A stretch of DNA of 64,000 nucleotides from Pristionchus mayeri (Eukaryota; Nematoda; Chromadorea; Rhabditida; Neodiplogasteridae): assembly GCA_036245805.1 (NCBI GenBank), contig BTRK01000004.1, positions 7,812,001 through 7,876,000 of the forward strand, written 5' to 3'. Below the pieces are notes generated by a model. It worked only from the letters and a program-made list of their open reading frames with translations, had not been told where the DNA came from and searched no databases. The translations under genes were made by a program, and so were the position numbers. Shown piece after piece: positions 1 through 10,840 of this stretch; the stretch's first letter is position 1, and each line of letters opens with the position of its first letter.

Positions 1-38
1 ACCGCTTCTCAAATCTTCTCGGCCTTTTGGCTAAGATA
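1..38 (+). repeat. Consensus monomer (type example) with internal layout
   Basis: This first unit equals the commonest monomer. Bases 1-10 (ACCGCTTCTC) resemble U2 snRNA nucleotides 1-10 with one mismatch. Bases 11-14 are AAAT. Bases 15-37 match U2 nucleotides 5-27 exactly, and base 38 is A. CTTCTC therefore occurs twice, 10 bp apart (5-10 and 15-20). A hairpin can form: ATCTT (13-17) pairs with AAGAT (33-37), and GGCC (21-24) pairs with GGCT (29-32) through one G-T wobble. The loop is TTTT (25-28), and CTC (18-20) is bulged. Most variation between monomers falls in bases 3-15 and at 18-22 and 34; the CCTTTTGGC core is nearly invariant. Confidence 0.95.
15..37 (+). other. U2 snRNA stem-loop I-like segment (type example, repeated in every monomer)
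   Basis: Twenty-three contiguous bases equal nucleotides 5-27 of vertebrate U2 snRNA recalled from general knowledge: CTTCTC, GGCC, TTTT, GGCT, AAGAT. In U2 this region forms stem-loop I, and parts of it pair with U6 (helix II and helix I) in the spliceosome. The match ends just before the U2 branch-point recognition sequence (GUAGUA), which is absent from every monomer I read, as are the Sm site and stem-loops II-IV. These are fragments and not U2 genes. A covariance-model scan may still label many monomers as partial U2 RNA; such labels would be spurious as genes although correct about ancestry. Confidence 0.85.
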
Positions 39-1616
39 ACCGCTTCTCAAATCTTCTCGGCCTTTTGGCTAAGATAACCGCTTCTCAAATCTTCTCGGCC
101 TTTTGGCTAAGATAACCGCTTCTCAACCCTTCTCGGCCTTTTGGCTAAGATAACCGCTTCTCAAATCTTCTCGGCCTTTTGGCTAAGATAACCGCTTCTC
201 AACCCTTCTCAGCCTTTTGCCTAAGATAACCGCTTCCCAAATCTTCTCGGCCTTTTGGCTAAGATAACCGCTTCTCAAATCTTATCTGCCTTTTGGCTAA
301 GATAACCGCTTCTCAAATCTTCTCGGCCTTTTGGCTGAGATAACCTCTCCTCAACCCTTCTCGGCCTTTTGGCTGAGATAACCGCTTCTCAAATCTTCTC
401 GGCCTTTTGGCTGAGATAACCTCTCCTCAACCCTTCTCGGCCTTTTGGCTGAGATAACCGCTTCTCAAATCTTCTCGGCCTTTTGGCTGAGATAACCGCT
501 TCTCAAATCTTCTCGGCCTTTTGGCTAAGATAACCGCTTCTCAAATCTTCTCGGCCTTTTGGCTAAGATAACCGCATCTCAAATCTTCTCGGCCTTTTGG
601 CTAAGATAACCGCTACTCAATCCTTCTCGGCCTTTTGGCTAAGATAACCGCTACTCAAATCTTCTCGGCCTTTTGGCTAAGATAACCGCTTCTCAAATCT
701 TCTCGGCCTTTTGGCTAAGATAACCGCTACTCAATCCTTCTCGGCCTTTTGGCTGAGATAACCGCTTCTCAAATCTTCTCGTCCTTTTGGCTGAGATAAC
801 CGCTTCTCAAATCTTCTCGGCCTTTTGGCTAAGATAACCGCTTCTCAAATCTTCTCGGCCTTTTGGCTAAGATAACCGCTTCTCAAATCTTCTCGGCCTT
901 TTGGCTAAGATAACCGCTTCTCAAATCTTCTCGGCCTTTTGGCTAAGATAACCGCTTCTCAACCCTTCTCGGCCTTTTGGCTAAGATAACCGCTTCTCAA
1001 ATCTTCTCGGCCTTTTGGCTAAGATATCCGCTTCTCAAATCTTCTCGGCCTTTTGGCTAAGATAACCGCTTCTCAAATCTTCTCGGCCTTTTGGCTAAGA
1101 TAACCGCTACTCAATCCTTCTCGGCCTTTTGGCTGAGATAACCGCTTCTCAAATCTTCTCGGCCTTTTGGCTAAGATAACCGCTTCTCAACCCTTCTCAG
1201 CCTTTTGGCTAAGATAACCGCTTCTCAACCCTTCTCAGCCTTTTGCCTAAGATAACCGCTTCCCAAATCTTCTCGGCCTTTTGGCTAAGATAACCGCTTC
1301 TCAAATCTTATCTGCCTTTTGGCTAAGATAACCGCTTCTCAAATCTTCTCGGCCTTTTGGCTGAGATAACCGCTTCTCAAATCTTCTCGGCCTTTTGGCT
1401 GAGATAACCTCTCCTCAACCCTTCTCGGCCTTTTGGCTGAGATAACCGCTTCTCAAATCTTCTCGGCCTTTTGGCTGAGATAACCGCTTCTCAACCCTTC
1501 TCAGCCTTTTGGCTAAGATAACCGCTTCTCAACCCTTCTCGGCCTTTTGGCTAAGATAACCGCTTCTCAACCCTTCTCAGCCTTTTGGCTAAGATAACCG
1601 CTTCTCAACCCTTCTC

Positions 1617-2008
1617 AGCCTTTTGCCTAAGATAACCGCTTCCCAAATCTTCTCGGCCTTTTGGCTAAGATAACCGCTTCTCAAATCTTATCTGCCTTTT
1701 GGCTAAGATAACCGCTTCTCAAATCTTCTCGGCCTTTTGGCTGAGATAACCTCTCCTCAACCCTTCTCAGCCTTTTGGCTAAGATAACCGCTTCTCAACC
1801 CTTCTCAGCCTTTTGCCTAAGATAACCGCTTCCCAAATCTTCTCGGCCTTTTGGCTAAGATAACCGCTTCTCAAATCTTATCTGCCTTTTGGCTGAGATA
1901 ACCGCTTCTCAAATCTTCTCGGCCTTTTGGCTAAGATAACCGCTTCTCAACCCTTCTCAGCCTTTTGGCTAAGATAACCGCTTCTCAACCCTTCTCAGCC
2001 TTTTGCCT
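1617..2008 (+). repeat. Five-monomer (190-bp) higher-order repeat, left copy
   Basis: The AGCCTTTTGCCT marker recurs at 1617, 1807 and 1997, exactly 190 bp (5 monomers) apart. The same triplet recurs at 3631, 3821 and 4011, offset by 2,014 bp (53 monomers). Neighbouring marker gaps of 380 bp (1237-1617 and 1997-2377) are ten monomers. The two triplets differ by point changes such as TGTTGG near 3712 and CTTCTGAAATC near 4075. Confidence 0.8.
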
Positions 2009-3630
2009 AAGATAACCGCTTCCCAAATCTTCTCGGCCTTTTGGCTAAGATAACCGCTTCTCAAATCTTATCTGCCTTTTGGCTAAGATAACCGCTTCTC
2101 AAATCTTCTCGGCCTTTTGGCTGAGATAACCGCTTCTCAAATCTTCTCGGCCTTTTGGCTGAGATAACCTCTCCTCAACCCTTCTCGGCCTTTTGGCTGA
2201 GATAACCGCTTCTCAAATCTTCTCGGCCTTTTGGCTGAGATAACCGCTTCTCAACCCTTCTCAGCCTTTTGGCTAAGATAACCGCTTCTCAACCCTTCTC
2301 GGCCTTTTGGCTAAGATAACCGCTTCTCAACCCTTCTCAGCCTTTTGGCTAAGATAACCGCTTCTCAACCCTTCTCAGCCTTTTGCCTAAGATAACCGCT
2401 TCCCAAATCTTCTCGGCCTTTTGGCTAAGATAACCGCTTCTCAAATCTTATCTGCCTTTTGGCTAAGATAACCGCTTCTCAAATCTTCTCGGCCTTTTGG
2501 CTGAGATAACCTCTCCTCAACCCTTCTCGGCCTTTTGGCTGAGATAACCGCTTCTCAAATCTTCTCGGCCTTTTGGCTGAGATAACCTCTCCTCAACCCT
2601 TATCGGCCTTTTGGCTAAGATAACCGCTTCTCAACCCTTCTCGGCCTTTTGGCTAAGATAACCTCTTTTCAAATCTTCTCGGCCTTTTGGCTAAGATAAC
2701 CGCTTCTCAAATCTTCTCAGCCTTTTGGCTGAGATAACCGCTTCTCAAATCTTCTCGGCCTTTTGGCTGAGATAACCTCTCCTCAACCCTTCTCGGCCTT
2801 TTGGCTGAGATAACCGCTTCTCAAATCTTCTCGGCCTTTTGGCTGAGATAACCTCTCCTCAACCCTTATCGGCCTTTTGGCTAAGATAACCGCTTCTCAA
2901 CCCTTCTCGGCCTTTTGGCTGAGATAACCTCTCCTCAACCCTTCTCGGCCTTTTGGCTGAGATAACCGCTTCTCAAATCTTCTCGGCCTTTTGGCTGAGA
3001 TAACCGCTTCTCAACCCTTCTCAGCCTTTTGGCTAAGATAACCGCTTCTCAACCCTTCTCGGCCTTTTGGCTAAGATAACCGCTTCTCAACCCTTCTCAG
3101 CCTTTTGGCTAAGATAATCGCTTCTCAACCCTTCTCAGCCTTTTGCCTAAGATAACCGCTTCCCAAATCTTCTCGGCCTTTTGGCTAAGATAACCGCTTC
3201 TCAAATCTTATCTGCCTTTTGGCTAAGATAACCGCTTCTCAAATCTTCTCGGCCTTTTGGCTGAGATAACCTCTCCTCAACCCTTCTCGGCCTTTTGGCT
3301 GAGATAACCGCTTCTCAAATCTTCTCGGCCTTTTGGCTGAGATAACCTCTCCTCAACCCTTATCGGCCTTTTGGCTAAGATAACCGCTTCTCAACCCTTC
3401 TCGGCCTTTTGGCTGAGATAACCTCTCCTCAACCCTTCTCGGCCTTTTGGCTGAGATAACCGCTTCTCAAATCTTCTCGGCCTTTTGGCTGAGATAACCG
3501 CTTCTCAACCCTTCTCAGCCTTTTGGCTAAGATAACCGCTTCTCAACCCTTCTCGGCCTTTTGGCTAAGATAACCGCTTCTCAACCCTTCTCAGCCTTTT
3601 GGCTAAGATAACCGCTTCTCAACCCTTCTC

Positions 3631-4022
3631 AGCCTTTTGCCTAAGATAACCGCTTCCCAAATCTTCTCGGCCTTTTGGCTAAGATAACCGCTTCTCAAAT
3701 CTTATCTGCCTGTTGGCTAAGATAACCGCTTCTCAAATCTTCTCGGCCTTTTGGCTGAGATAACCTCTCCTCAACCCTTCTCAGCCTTTTGGCTAAGATA
3801 ACCGCTTCTCAACCCTTCTCAGCCTTTTGCCTAAGATAACCGCTTCCCAAATCTTCTCGGCCTTTTGGCTAAGATAACCGCTTCTCAAATCTTATCTGCC
3901 TTTTGGCTGAGATAACCGCTTCTCAAATCTTCTCGGCCTTTTGGCTAAGATAACCGCTTCTCAACCCTTCTCAGCCTTTTGGCTAAGATAACCGCTTCTC
4001 AACCCTTCTCAGCCTTTTGCCT
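3631..4022 (+). repeat. Five-monomer (190-bp) higher-order repeat, right copy
   Basis: This is the second triplet of the GCCTAAG marker at 190-bp spacing (3631, 3821, 4011), a copy of 1617-2008 at an offset of 2,014 bp. The T-to-G change giving TGTTGG near 3712 is private to this copy and breaks the otherwise nearly invariant TTTT loop. Confidence 0.8.
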
Positions 4023-4239
4023 AAGATAACCGCTTCCCAAATCTTCTCGGCCTTTTGGCTAAGATAACCGCTTCTGAAATCTTATCTGCCTTTTGGCTAA
4101 GATAACCGCTTCTCAAATCTTCTCGGCCTTTTGGCTGAGATAACCGCTTCTCAACCCTTCTCAGCCTTTTGGCTAAGATAACCGCTTCTCAACCCTTCTC
4201 GGCCTTTTGGCTAAGATAACCGCTTCTCAACCCTTCTCA

Positions 4240-5556
4240 GCCTTTTGGCTAAGATAACCGCTTCTCAACCCTTCTCAGCCTTTTGCCTAAGATAACCGCT
4301 TCCCAAATCTTCTCGGCCTTTTGGCTAAGATAACCGCTTCTCAAATCTTATCTGCCTTTTGGCTAAGATAACCGCTTCTCAAATCTTCTCGGCCTTTTGG
4401 CTGAGATAACCTCTCCTCAACCCTTCTCGGCCTTTTGGCTGAGATAACCGCTTCTCAAATCTTCTCGGCCTTTTGGCTGAGATAACCTCTCCTCAACCCT
4501 TATCGGCCTTTTGGCTAAGATAACCGCTTCTCAACCCTTCTCGGCCTTTTGGCTAAGATAACCTCTTTTCAAATCTTCTCGGCCTTTTGGCTAAGATAAC
4601 CGCTTCTCAAATCTTCTCAGCCTTTTGGCTGAGATAACCGCTTCTCAAATCTTCTCGGCCTTTTGGCTAAGATAACCGCTTCTCAACCCTTCTCAGCCTT
4701 TTGGCTAAGATAACCGCTTCTCAACCCTTCTCGGCCTTTTGGCTAAGATAACCTCTTTTCAAATCTTCTCGTCCTTTTGGCTAAGATAACCGCTTCTCAA
4801 CCCTTCTCGGCCTTTTGGCTGAGATAACCGCTTCTCAAATCTTCTCGGCCTTTTGGCTAAGATAACCGCTTCTCAAATCTTCTCGGCCTTTTGGCTAAGA
4901 TAACCGCTTCTCAACCCTTCTCAGCCTTTTGCCTAAGATAACCGCTTCCCAAATCTTCTCGGCCTTTTGGCTAAGATAACCGCTTCTCAAATCTTATCTG
5001 CCTTTTGGCTAAGATAACCGCTTCTCAAATCTTCTCGGCCTTTTGGCTGAGATAACCTCTCCTCAACCCTTCTCGGCCTTTTGGCTGAGATAACCGCTTC
5101 TCAAATCTTCTCGGCCTTTTGGCTGAGATAACCTCTCCTCAACCCTTATCGGGCTTTTGGCTAAGATAACCGCTTCTCAACCCTTCTCGGCCTTTTGGCT
5201 AAGATAACCTCTTTTCAAATCTTCTCGGCCTTTTGGCTAAGATAACCGCTTCTCAAATCTTCTCAGCCTTTTGGCTGAGATAACCGCTTCTCAAATCTTC
5301 TCGGCCTTTTGGCTAAGATAACCGCTTCTCAACCCTTCTCAGCCTTTTGGCTAAGATAACCGCTTCTCAACCCTTCTCGGCCTTTTGGCTAAGATAACCT
5401 CTTTTCAAATCTTCTCGTCCTTTTGGCTAAGATAACCGCTTCTCAACCCTTCTCGGCCTTTTGGCTGAGATAACCGCTTCTCAAATCTTCTCGGCCTTTT
5501 GGCTAAGATAACCGCTTCTCAAATCTTCTCGGCCTTTTGGCTAAGATAACCGCTTC
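4240..5556 (+). repeat. 17-monomer (646-bp) tandem higher-order repeat, about 2 copies
   Basis: Bases 4,240-4,910 match 4,886-5,556 at a 646-bp offset (17 x 38). Both copies carry the GCCTAAG marker (4277, 4923), the TTATCGG monomer, the CTCTTTTC monomer and a CTCGTCC monomer in the same order. The second copy has a C-to-G change (CGGGCTT near 5,152). The match breaks on the left at an AGCC/GGCC difference and on the right at a monomer with CTTCCGAATCC. Confidence 0.8.
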
Positions 5557-6473
5557 CGAATCCTTCTCGACCTTTTGGCTGAGATAACCGCTTCTCAAAT
5601 CTTCTCGGCCTTTTGGCTAAGATAACCGCTTCTCAACCCTTCTCGGCCTTTTGGCTAAGATAACCGCTTCTCAAATCTTCTCGGCCTTTTGGCTAAGATA
5701 ACCGCATCTCAAATCTTCTCGGCCTTTTGGCTAAGATATCCGCTACTCAATCCTTCTCGGCCTTTTGGCTGAGATAACCGCTTCTCAAATCTTCTCGGCC
5801 TTTTGGCTAAGATAACCGCTTCTCAACCCTTCTCAGCCTTTTGGCTAAGATACCCGCTTCTCAACCCTTCTCAGCCTTTTGCCTAAGATAACCGCTTCCC
5901 AAATCTTCTCGGCCTTTTGGCTAAGATAACCGCTTCTCAAATCTTATCTGCCTTTTGGCTAAGATAACCGCTTCTCAAATCTTCTCGGCCTTTTGGCTGA
6001 GATAACCGCTTCTCAAATCTTCTCGGCCTTTTGGCTGAGATAACCGCTTCTCAAATCTTCTCGGCCTTTTGGCTGAGATAACCGCTTCTCAACCCTTCTC
6101 AGCCTTTTGGCTAAGATAACCTCTTCTCAACCCTTCTCGGCCTTTTGGCTGAGATAACCGCTTCTCAATCCTTCTCAGCCTTTTGGCTAAGATAACCGCT
6201 TCTCAACCCTTCTCGGCCTTTTGGCTGAGATAACCGCTTCTCAAATCTTCTCGGCCTTTTGGATAAGATAACCGCTACTCAATCCTTCTCGGCCTTTTGG
6301 CTGAGATAACCGCTTCTCAAATCTTCTCGTCCTTTTGGCTGAGATAACCGCTTCTCAAATCTTCTCGGCCTTTTGGCTAAGATAACCGCTTCTCAACCCT
6401 TCTCGGCCTTTTGGCTAAGATAACCGCTTCTCAAATCTTCTCGGCCTTTTGGCTAAGATAACCGCTACTCAAT

Positions 6474-7708
6474 CCTTCTCGGCCTTTTGGCTGAGATAAC
6501 CGCTTCTCAAATCTTCTCGGCCTTTTGGCTAAGATAACCGCTTCTCAACCCTTCTCAGCCTTTTGGCTAAGATAACCGCTTCTCAACCCTTCTCAGCCTT
6601 TTGCCTAAGATAACCGCTTCCCAAATCTTCTCGGCCTTTTGGCTAAGATAACCGCTTCTCAACCCTTCTCGGCCTTTTGGCTAAGATAACCTCTTTTCAA
6701 ATCTTCTCGGCCTTTTGGCTAAGATAACCGCTTCTCAACCCTTCTCGGCCTTTTGGCTAAGATAACCTCTTTTCAAATCTTCTCGGCCTTTTGGCTAAGA
6801 TAACCGCTTCTCAAATCTTCTCGGCCTTTTGGCTAAGATAACCGCTTCTCAAATCTTCTCGGCCTTTTGGCTGAGATAACCGCTTCTCAAATCTTCTCAG
6901 CCTTTTGGCTAAGATAACCTCTTTTCAAATCTTCTCGGCCTTTTGGCTAAGATAACCGCTTCTCAAATCTTCTCGGCCTTTTGGCTAAGATAACCGCTTC
7001 TCAACACTTCTCGGCCTTTTGGCTGAGATAACCGCTTCTCAAATCTTCTCGGCCTTTTGGCTAAGATAACCGCTTCTCAACCCTTCTCGGCCTTTTGGCT
7101 GAGATAACCGCTTCTCAAATCTTCTCGGCCTTTTGGCTAAGATAACCGCTTCTCAACCCTTCTCAGCCTTTTGGCTAAGATAACCGCTTCTCAACCCTTC
7201 TCAGCCTTTTGCCTAAGATAACCGCTTCCCAAATCTTCTCGGCCTTTTGGCTAAGATAACCGCTTCTCAACCCTTCTCGGCCTTTTGGCTAAGATATCCT
7301 CTTTTCAAATCTTCTCGGCCTTTTGGCTAAGATAACCGCTTCTCAACCCTTCTCGGCCTTTTGGCTAAGATAACCTCTTTTCAAATCTTCTCGGCCTTTT
7401 GGCTAAGATAACCGCTTCTCAAATCTTCTCGGCCTTTTGGCTAAGATAACCGCTTCTCAAATCTTCTCGGCCTTTTGGCTGAGATAACCGCTTCTCAAAT
7501 CTTCTCAGCCTTTTGGCTAAGATAACCTCTTTTCAAATCTTCTCGGCCTTTTGGCTAAGATAACCGCTTCTCAAATCTTCTCGGCCTTTTGGCTAAGATA
7601 TCCGCTTCTCAACACTTCTCGGCCTTTTGGCTGAGATAACCGCTTCTCAAATCTTCTCGGCCTTTTGGCTAAGATAACCGCTTCTCAACCCTTCTCGGCC
7701 TTTTGGCT
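6474..7708 (+). repeat. 16-monomer (608-bp) tandem higher-order repeat, about 2 copies
   Basis: Bases 6,474-7,100 match 7,082-7,708 at 608 bp. Both copies hold the GCCTAAG marker (6595, 7203), two CTCTTTTC monomers close together and a CAACAC monomer. The second copy has gained two GATAACC-to-GATATCC changes, near 7,296 and 7,592, so it is distinguishable from the first. Confidence 0.8.
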
Positions 7709-10700
7709 AAGATAACCGCTTCTCAAATCTTCTCGGCCTTTTGGCTAAGATAACCGCTACTCAATCCTTCTCGGCCTTTTGGCTGAGATAACCGCTTCTC
7801 AAATCTTCTCGGCCTTTTGGCTAAGATAACCGCTTCTCAACCCTTCTCAGCCTTTTGGCTAAGATAACCGCTTCTCAACCCTTCTCAGCCTTTTGCCTAA
7901 GATAACCGCTTCCCAAATCTTCTCGGCCTTTTGGCTAAGATAACCGCTTCTCAAATCTTATCTGCCTTTTGGCTAAGATAACCGCTTCTCAAATTTTCTC
8001 GGCCTTTTGGCTGAGATAACCTCTCCTCAACCCTTCTCGGCCTTTTGGCTGAGATAACCGCTTCTCAAATCTTCTCGGCCTTTTGGCTGAGATAACCGCT
8101 TCTCAACCCTTCTCAGCCTTTTGGCTAAGATAACCGCTTCTCAACCCTTCTCGGCCTTTTGGCTAAGATAACCTCTTTTCAAATCTTCTCGGCCTTTTGG
8201 CTAAGATAACCGCTTCTCAAATCTTCTCGGCCTTTTGGCTAAGATAACCGCTTCTCAACCCTTCTCGGCCTTTTGGCTGAGATAACCGCTTCTCAAATCT
8301 TCTCGGCCTTTTGGCTAAGATAACCGCTACTCAATCCTTCTCGGCCTTTTGGCTGAGATAACCGCTTCTCAAATCTTCTCGTCCTTTTGGCTGAGATAAC
8401 CGCTTCTCAAATCTTCTCGGCCTTTTGGCTGAGATAACCGCTTCTCAACCCTTCTCATCCTTTTGGCTAAGATAACCGCTTCTCAAATCTTCTCGGCCTT
8501 TTGGCTGAGATAACCGCTTCTCAAATATTCCCGGCCTTATGGCTGAGATCACAGTTTCTCAACCCTTCTCGGCCTTTTGGCTAAGATAACCGCTTCTCAA
8601 ATCTTCTCGGCCTTTTGGCTGAGATAACCGCTTCTCAACCCTTCTCAGCCTTTTGGCTAAGATAACCGCTTCTCAACCCTTCTCGGCCTTTTGGCTAAGA
8701 TAACCGCTTCTCAAATCTTCTCGGCCTTTTGGCTAAGATAACCGCTTCTCAACCCTTCTCGGCCTTTTGGCTAAGATAACCTCTTTTCAAATCTTCTCGG
8801 CCTTTTGGCTAAGATAACCGCTTCTCAACCCATCTCGGCCTTTTGGCTGAGATAACCGCTTCTCAAATCTTCTCGGCCTTTTGGCTAAGATAACCGCTTC
8901 TCAAATCTTCTCGGCCTTTTGGCTGAGATAACCGCTTCTCAACCCTTCTCAGCCTTTTGGCTAAGATAACCGCTTCTCAACCCTTCTCGGCCTTTTGGCT
9001 AAGATAACCGCTTCTCAAATCTTCTCGGCCTTTTGGCTAAGATAACCGCTTCTCAACCCTTCTCGGCCTTTTGGCTAAGATAACCTCTTTTCAAATCTTC
9101 TCGGCCTTTTGGCTAAGATAACCGCTTCTCAACCCTTCTCGGCCTTTTGGCTAAGATAACCTCTTTTCAAATCTTCTCGGCCTTTTGGCTAAGATAACCG
9201 CTTCTCAAATCTTCTCGGCCTTTTGGCTAAGATAACCGCTTCTCAACCCTTCTCAGCCTTTTGGCTAAGATAACCGCTTCTCAGCCCTTCTCAGCCTTTT
9301 GGCTAAGATAACCGCTTCTCAAATCTTCTCGGCCTTTTGGCTAAGATAACCGCTTCTCAAATCTTCTCTGCCTTTTGGCTAAGATAACCGCTTCTCAAAT
9401 CTTCTCGGCCTTTTGGCTGAGATAACCGCTTCTCAAATCTTCTCGGCCTTTTGGCTAAGATAACCGCTTCTCAAATCTTCTCGGCCTTTTGGCTGAGATA
9501 ACCGCTTCTCAACCCTTCTCGGCCTTTTGGCTAAGATAACCTCTTTTCAAATCTTCTCGGCCTTTTGGCTAAGATAACCGCTTCTCAACCCATCTCGGCC
9601 TTTTGGCTGAGATAACCGCTTCTCAAATCTTCTCGGCCTTTTGGCTAAGATAACCGCTTCTCAAATCTTCTCGGCCTTTTGGCTGAGATAACCGCTTCTC
9701 AAATATTCCCGGCCTTATGGCTGAGATCACAGTTTCTCAACCCTTCTCGGCCTTTTGGCTAAGATAACCGCTTCTCAAATCTTCTCGGCCTTTTGGCTGA
9801 GATAACCGCTTCTCAACCCTTCTCAGCCTTTTGGCTAAGATAACCGCTTCTCAACCCTTCTCGGCCTTTTGGCTAAGATAACCGCTTCTCAAATCTTCTC
9901 GGCCTTTTGGCTAAGATAACCGCTTCTCAACCCTTCTCGGCCTTTTGGCTAAGATAACCTCTTTTCAAATCTTCTCGGCTTTTTGGCTAAGATAACCGCT
10001 TCTCAACCCTTCTCGGCCTTTTGGCTAAGATAACCTCTTTTCAAATCTTCTCGGCCTTTTGGCTAAGATAACCGCTTCTCAAATCTTCTCGGCCTTTTGG
10101 CTAAGATAACCGCTTCTCAACCCTTCTCAGCCTTTTGGCTGAGATCACAGTTTCTCAACCCTTCTCGGCCTTTTGGCTAAGATAACCGCTTCTCAAATCT
10201 TCTCGGCCTTTTGGCTGAGATAACCGCTTCTCAACCCTTCTCAGCCTTTTGGCTAAGATAACCGCTTCTCAACCCTTCTCGGCCTTTTGGCTAAGATAAC
10301 CGCTTCTCAAATCTTCTCGGCCTTTTGGCTAAGATAACCGCTTCTCAACCCTTCTCGGCCTTTTGGCTAAGATAACCTCTTTTCAAATCTTCTCGGCCTT
10401 TTGGCTAAGATAACCGCTTCTCAACCCTTCTCGGCCTTTTGGCTAAGATAACCTCTTTTCAAATCTTCTCGGCCTTTTGGCTAAGATAACCGCTTCTCAA
10501 ATCTTCTCGGCCTTTTGGCTAAGATAACCGCTTCTCAACCCTTCTCAGCCTTTTGGCTAAGATAACCGCTTCTCAACCCTTCTCAGCCTTTTGGCTAAGA
10601 TAACCGCTTCTCAACCCTTCTCGGCCTTTTGGCTAAGATAACCGCTTCTCAAATCTTCTCGGCCTTTTGGCTGAGATAACCGCTTCTCAACCCTTCTCAG

Positions 10701-10840
10701 CCTTTTGGCTAAGATAACCGCTTCTCAACCCTTCTCGGCCTTTTGGCTAAGATAACCGCTTCTCAAATCTTCTCGGCCTTTTGGCTAAGATAACCGCTTC
10801 TCAACCCTTCTCGGCCTTTTGGCTAAGATAACCTCTTTTC

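Larger units (their letters stand above)
1..8520 (+). repeat. Zone A: left domain with GCCTAAG/TTCCC monomer pairs
   Basis: This zone is defined by a linked two-monomer haplotype. A unit ending AGCCTTTTGCCTAAG is followed by a unit beginning ACCGCTTCCCAAATC, usually then by a unit with CTTATCTGCC. The GCCT marker begins at 211, 1237, 1617, 1807, 1997, 2377, 3137, 3631, 3821, 4011, 4277, 4923, 5873, 6595, 7203 and 7887. Monomers beginning ACCTCTCCTCAACCC are also common here. All units are 38 bp; no deletion unit occurs. Segments repeat at 2,014 bp (about 1,390-2,090 against 3,404-4,104) and at 1,900 bp (about 2,240-2,768 against 4,140-4,668), showing block duplication. Confidence 0.85.

Noticed and set aside
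21..37. Intrinsic (rho-independent) terminator hairpins
   Set aside because: GGCC-TTTT-GGCT looks terminator-like, but the T-run is the loop and no T-tract follows the stem. The context is a eukaryotic satellite.
8523..8560. Transposon or foreign insertion at the divergent TTAT/GATCAC monomers
   Set aside because: These units look different but are exactly 38 bp, stay in register and differ by substitutions only. There are no target-site duplications or terminal repeats.
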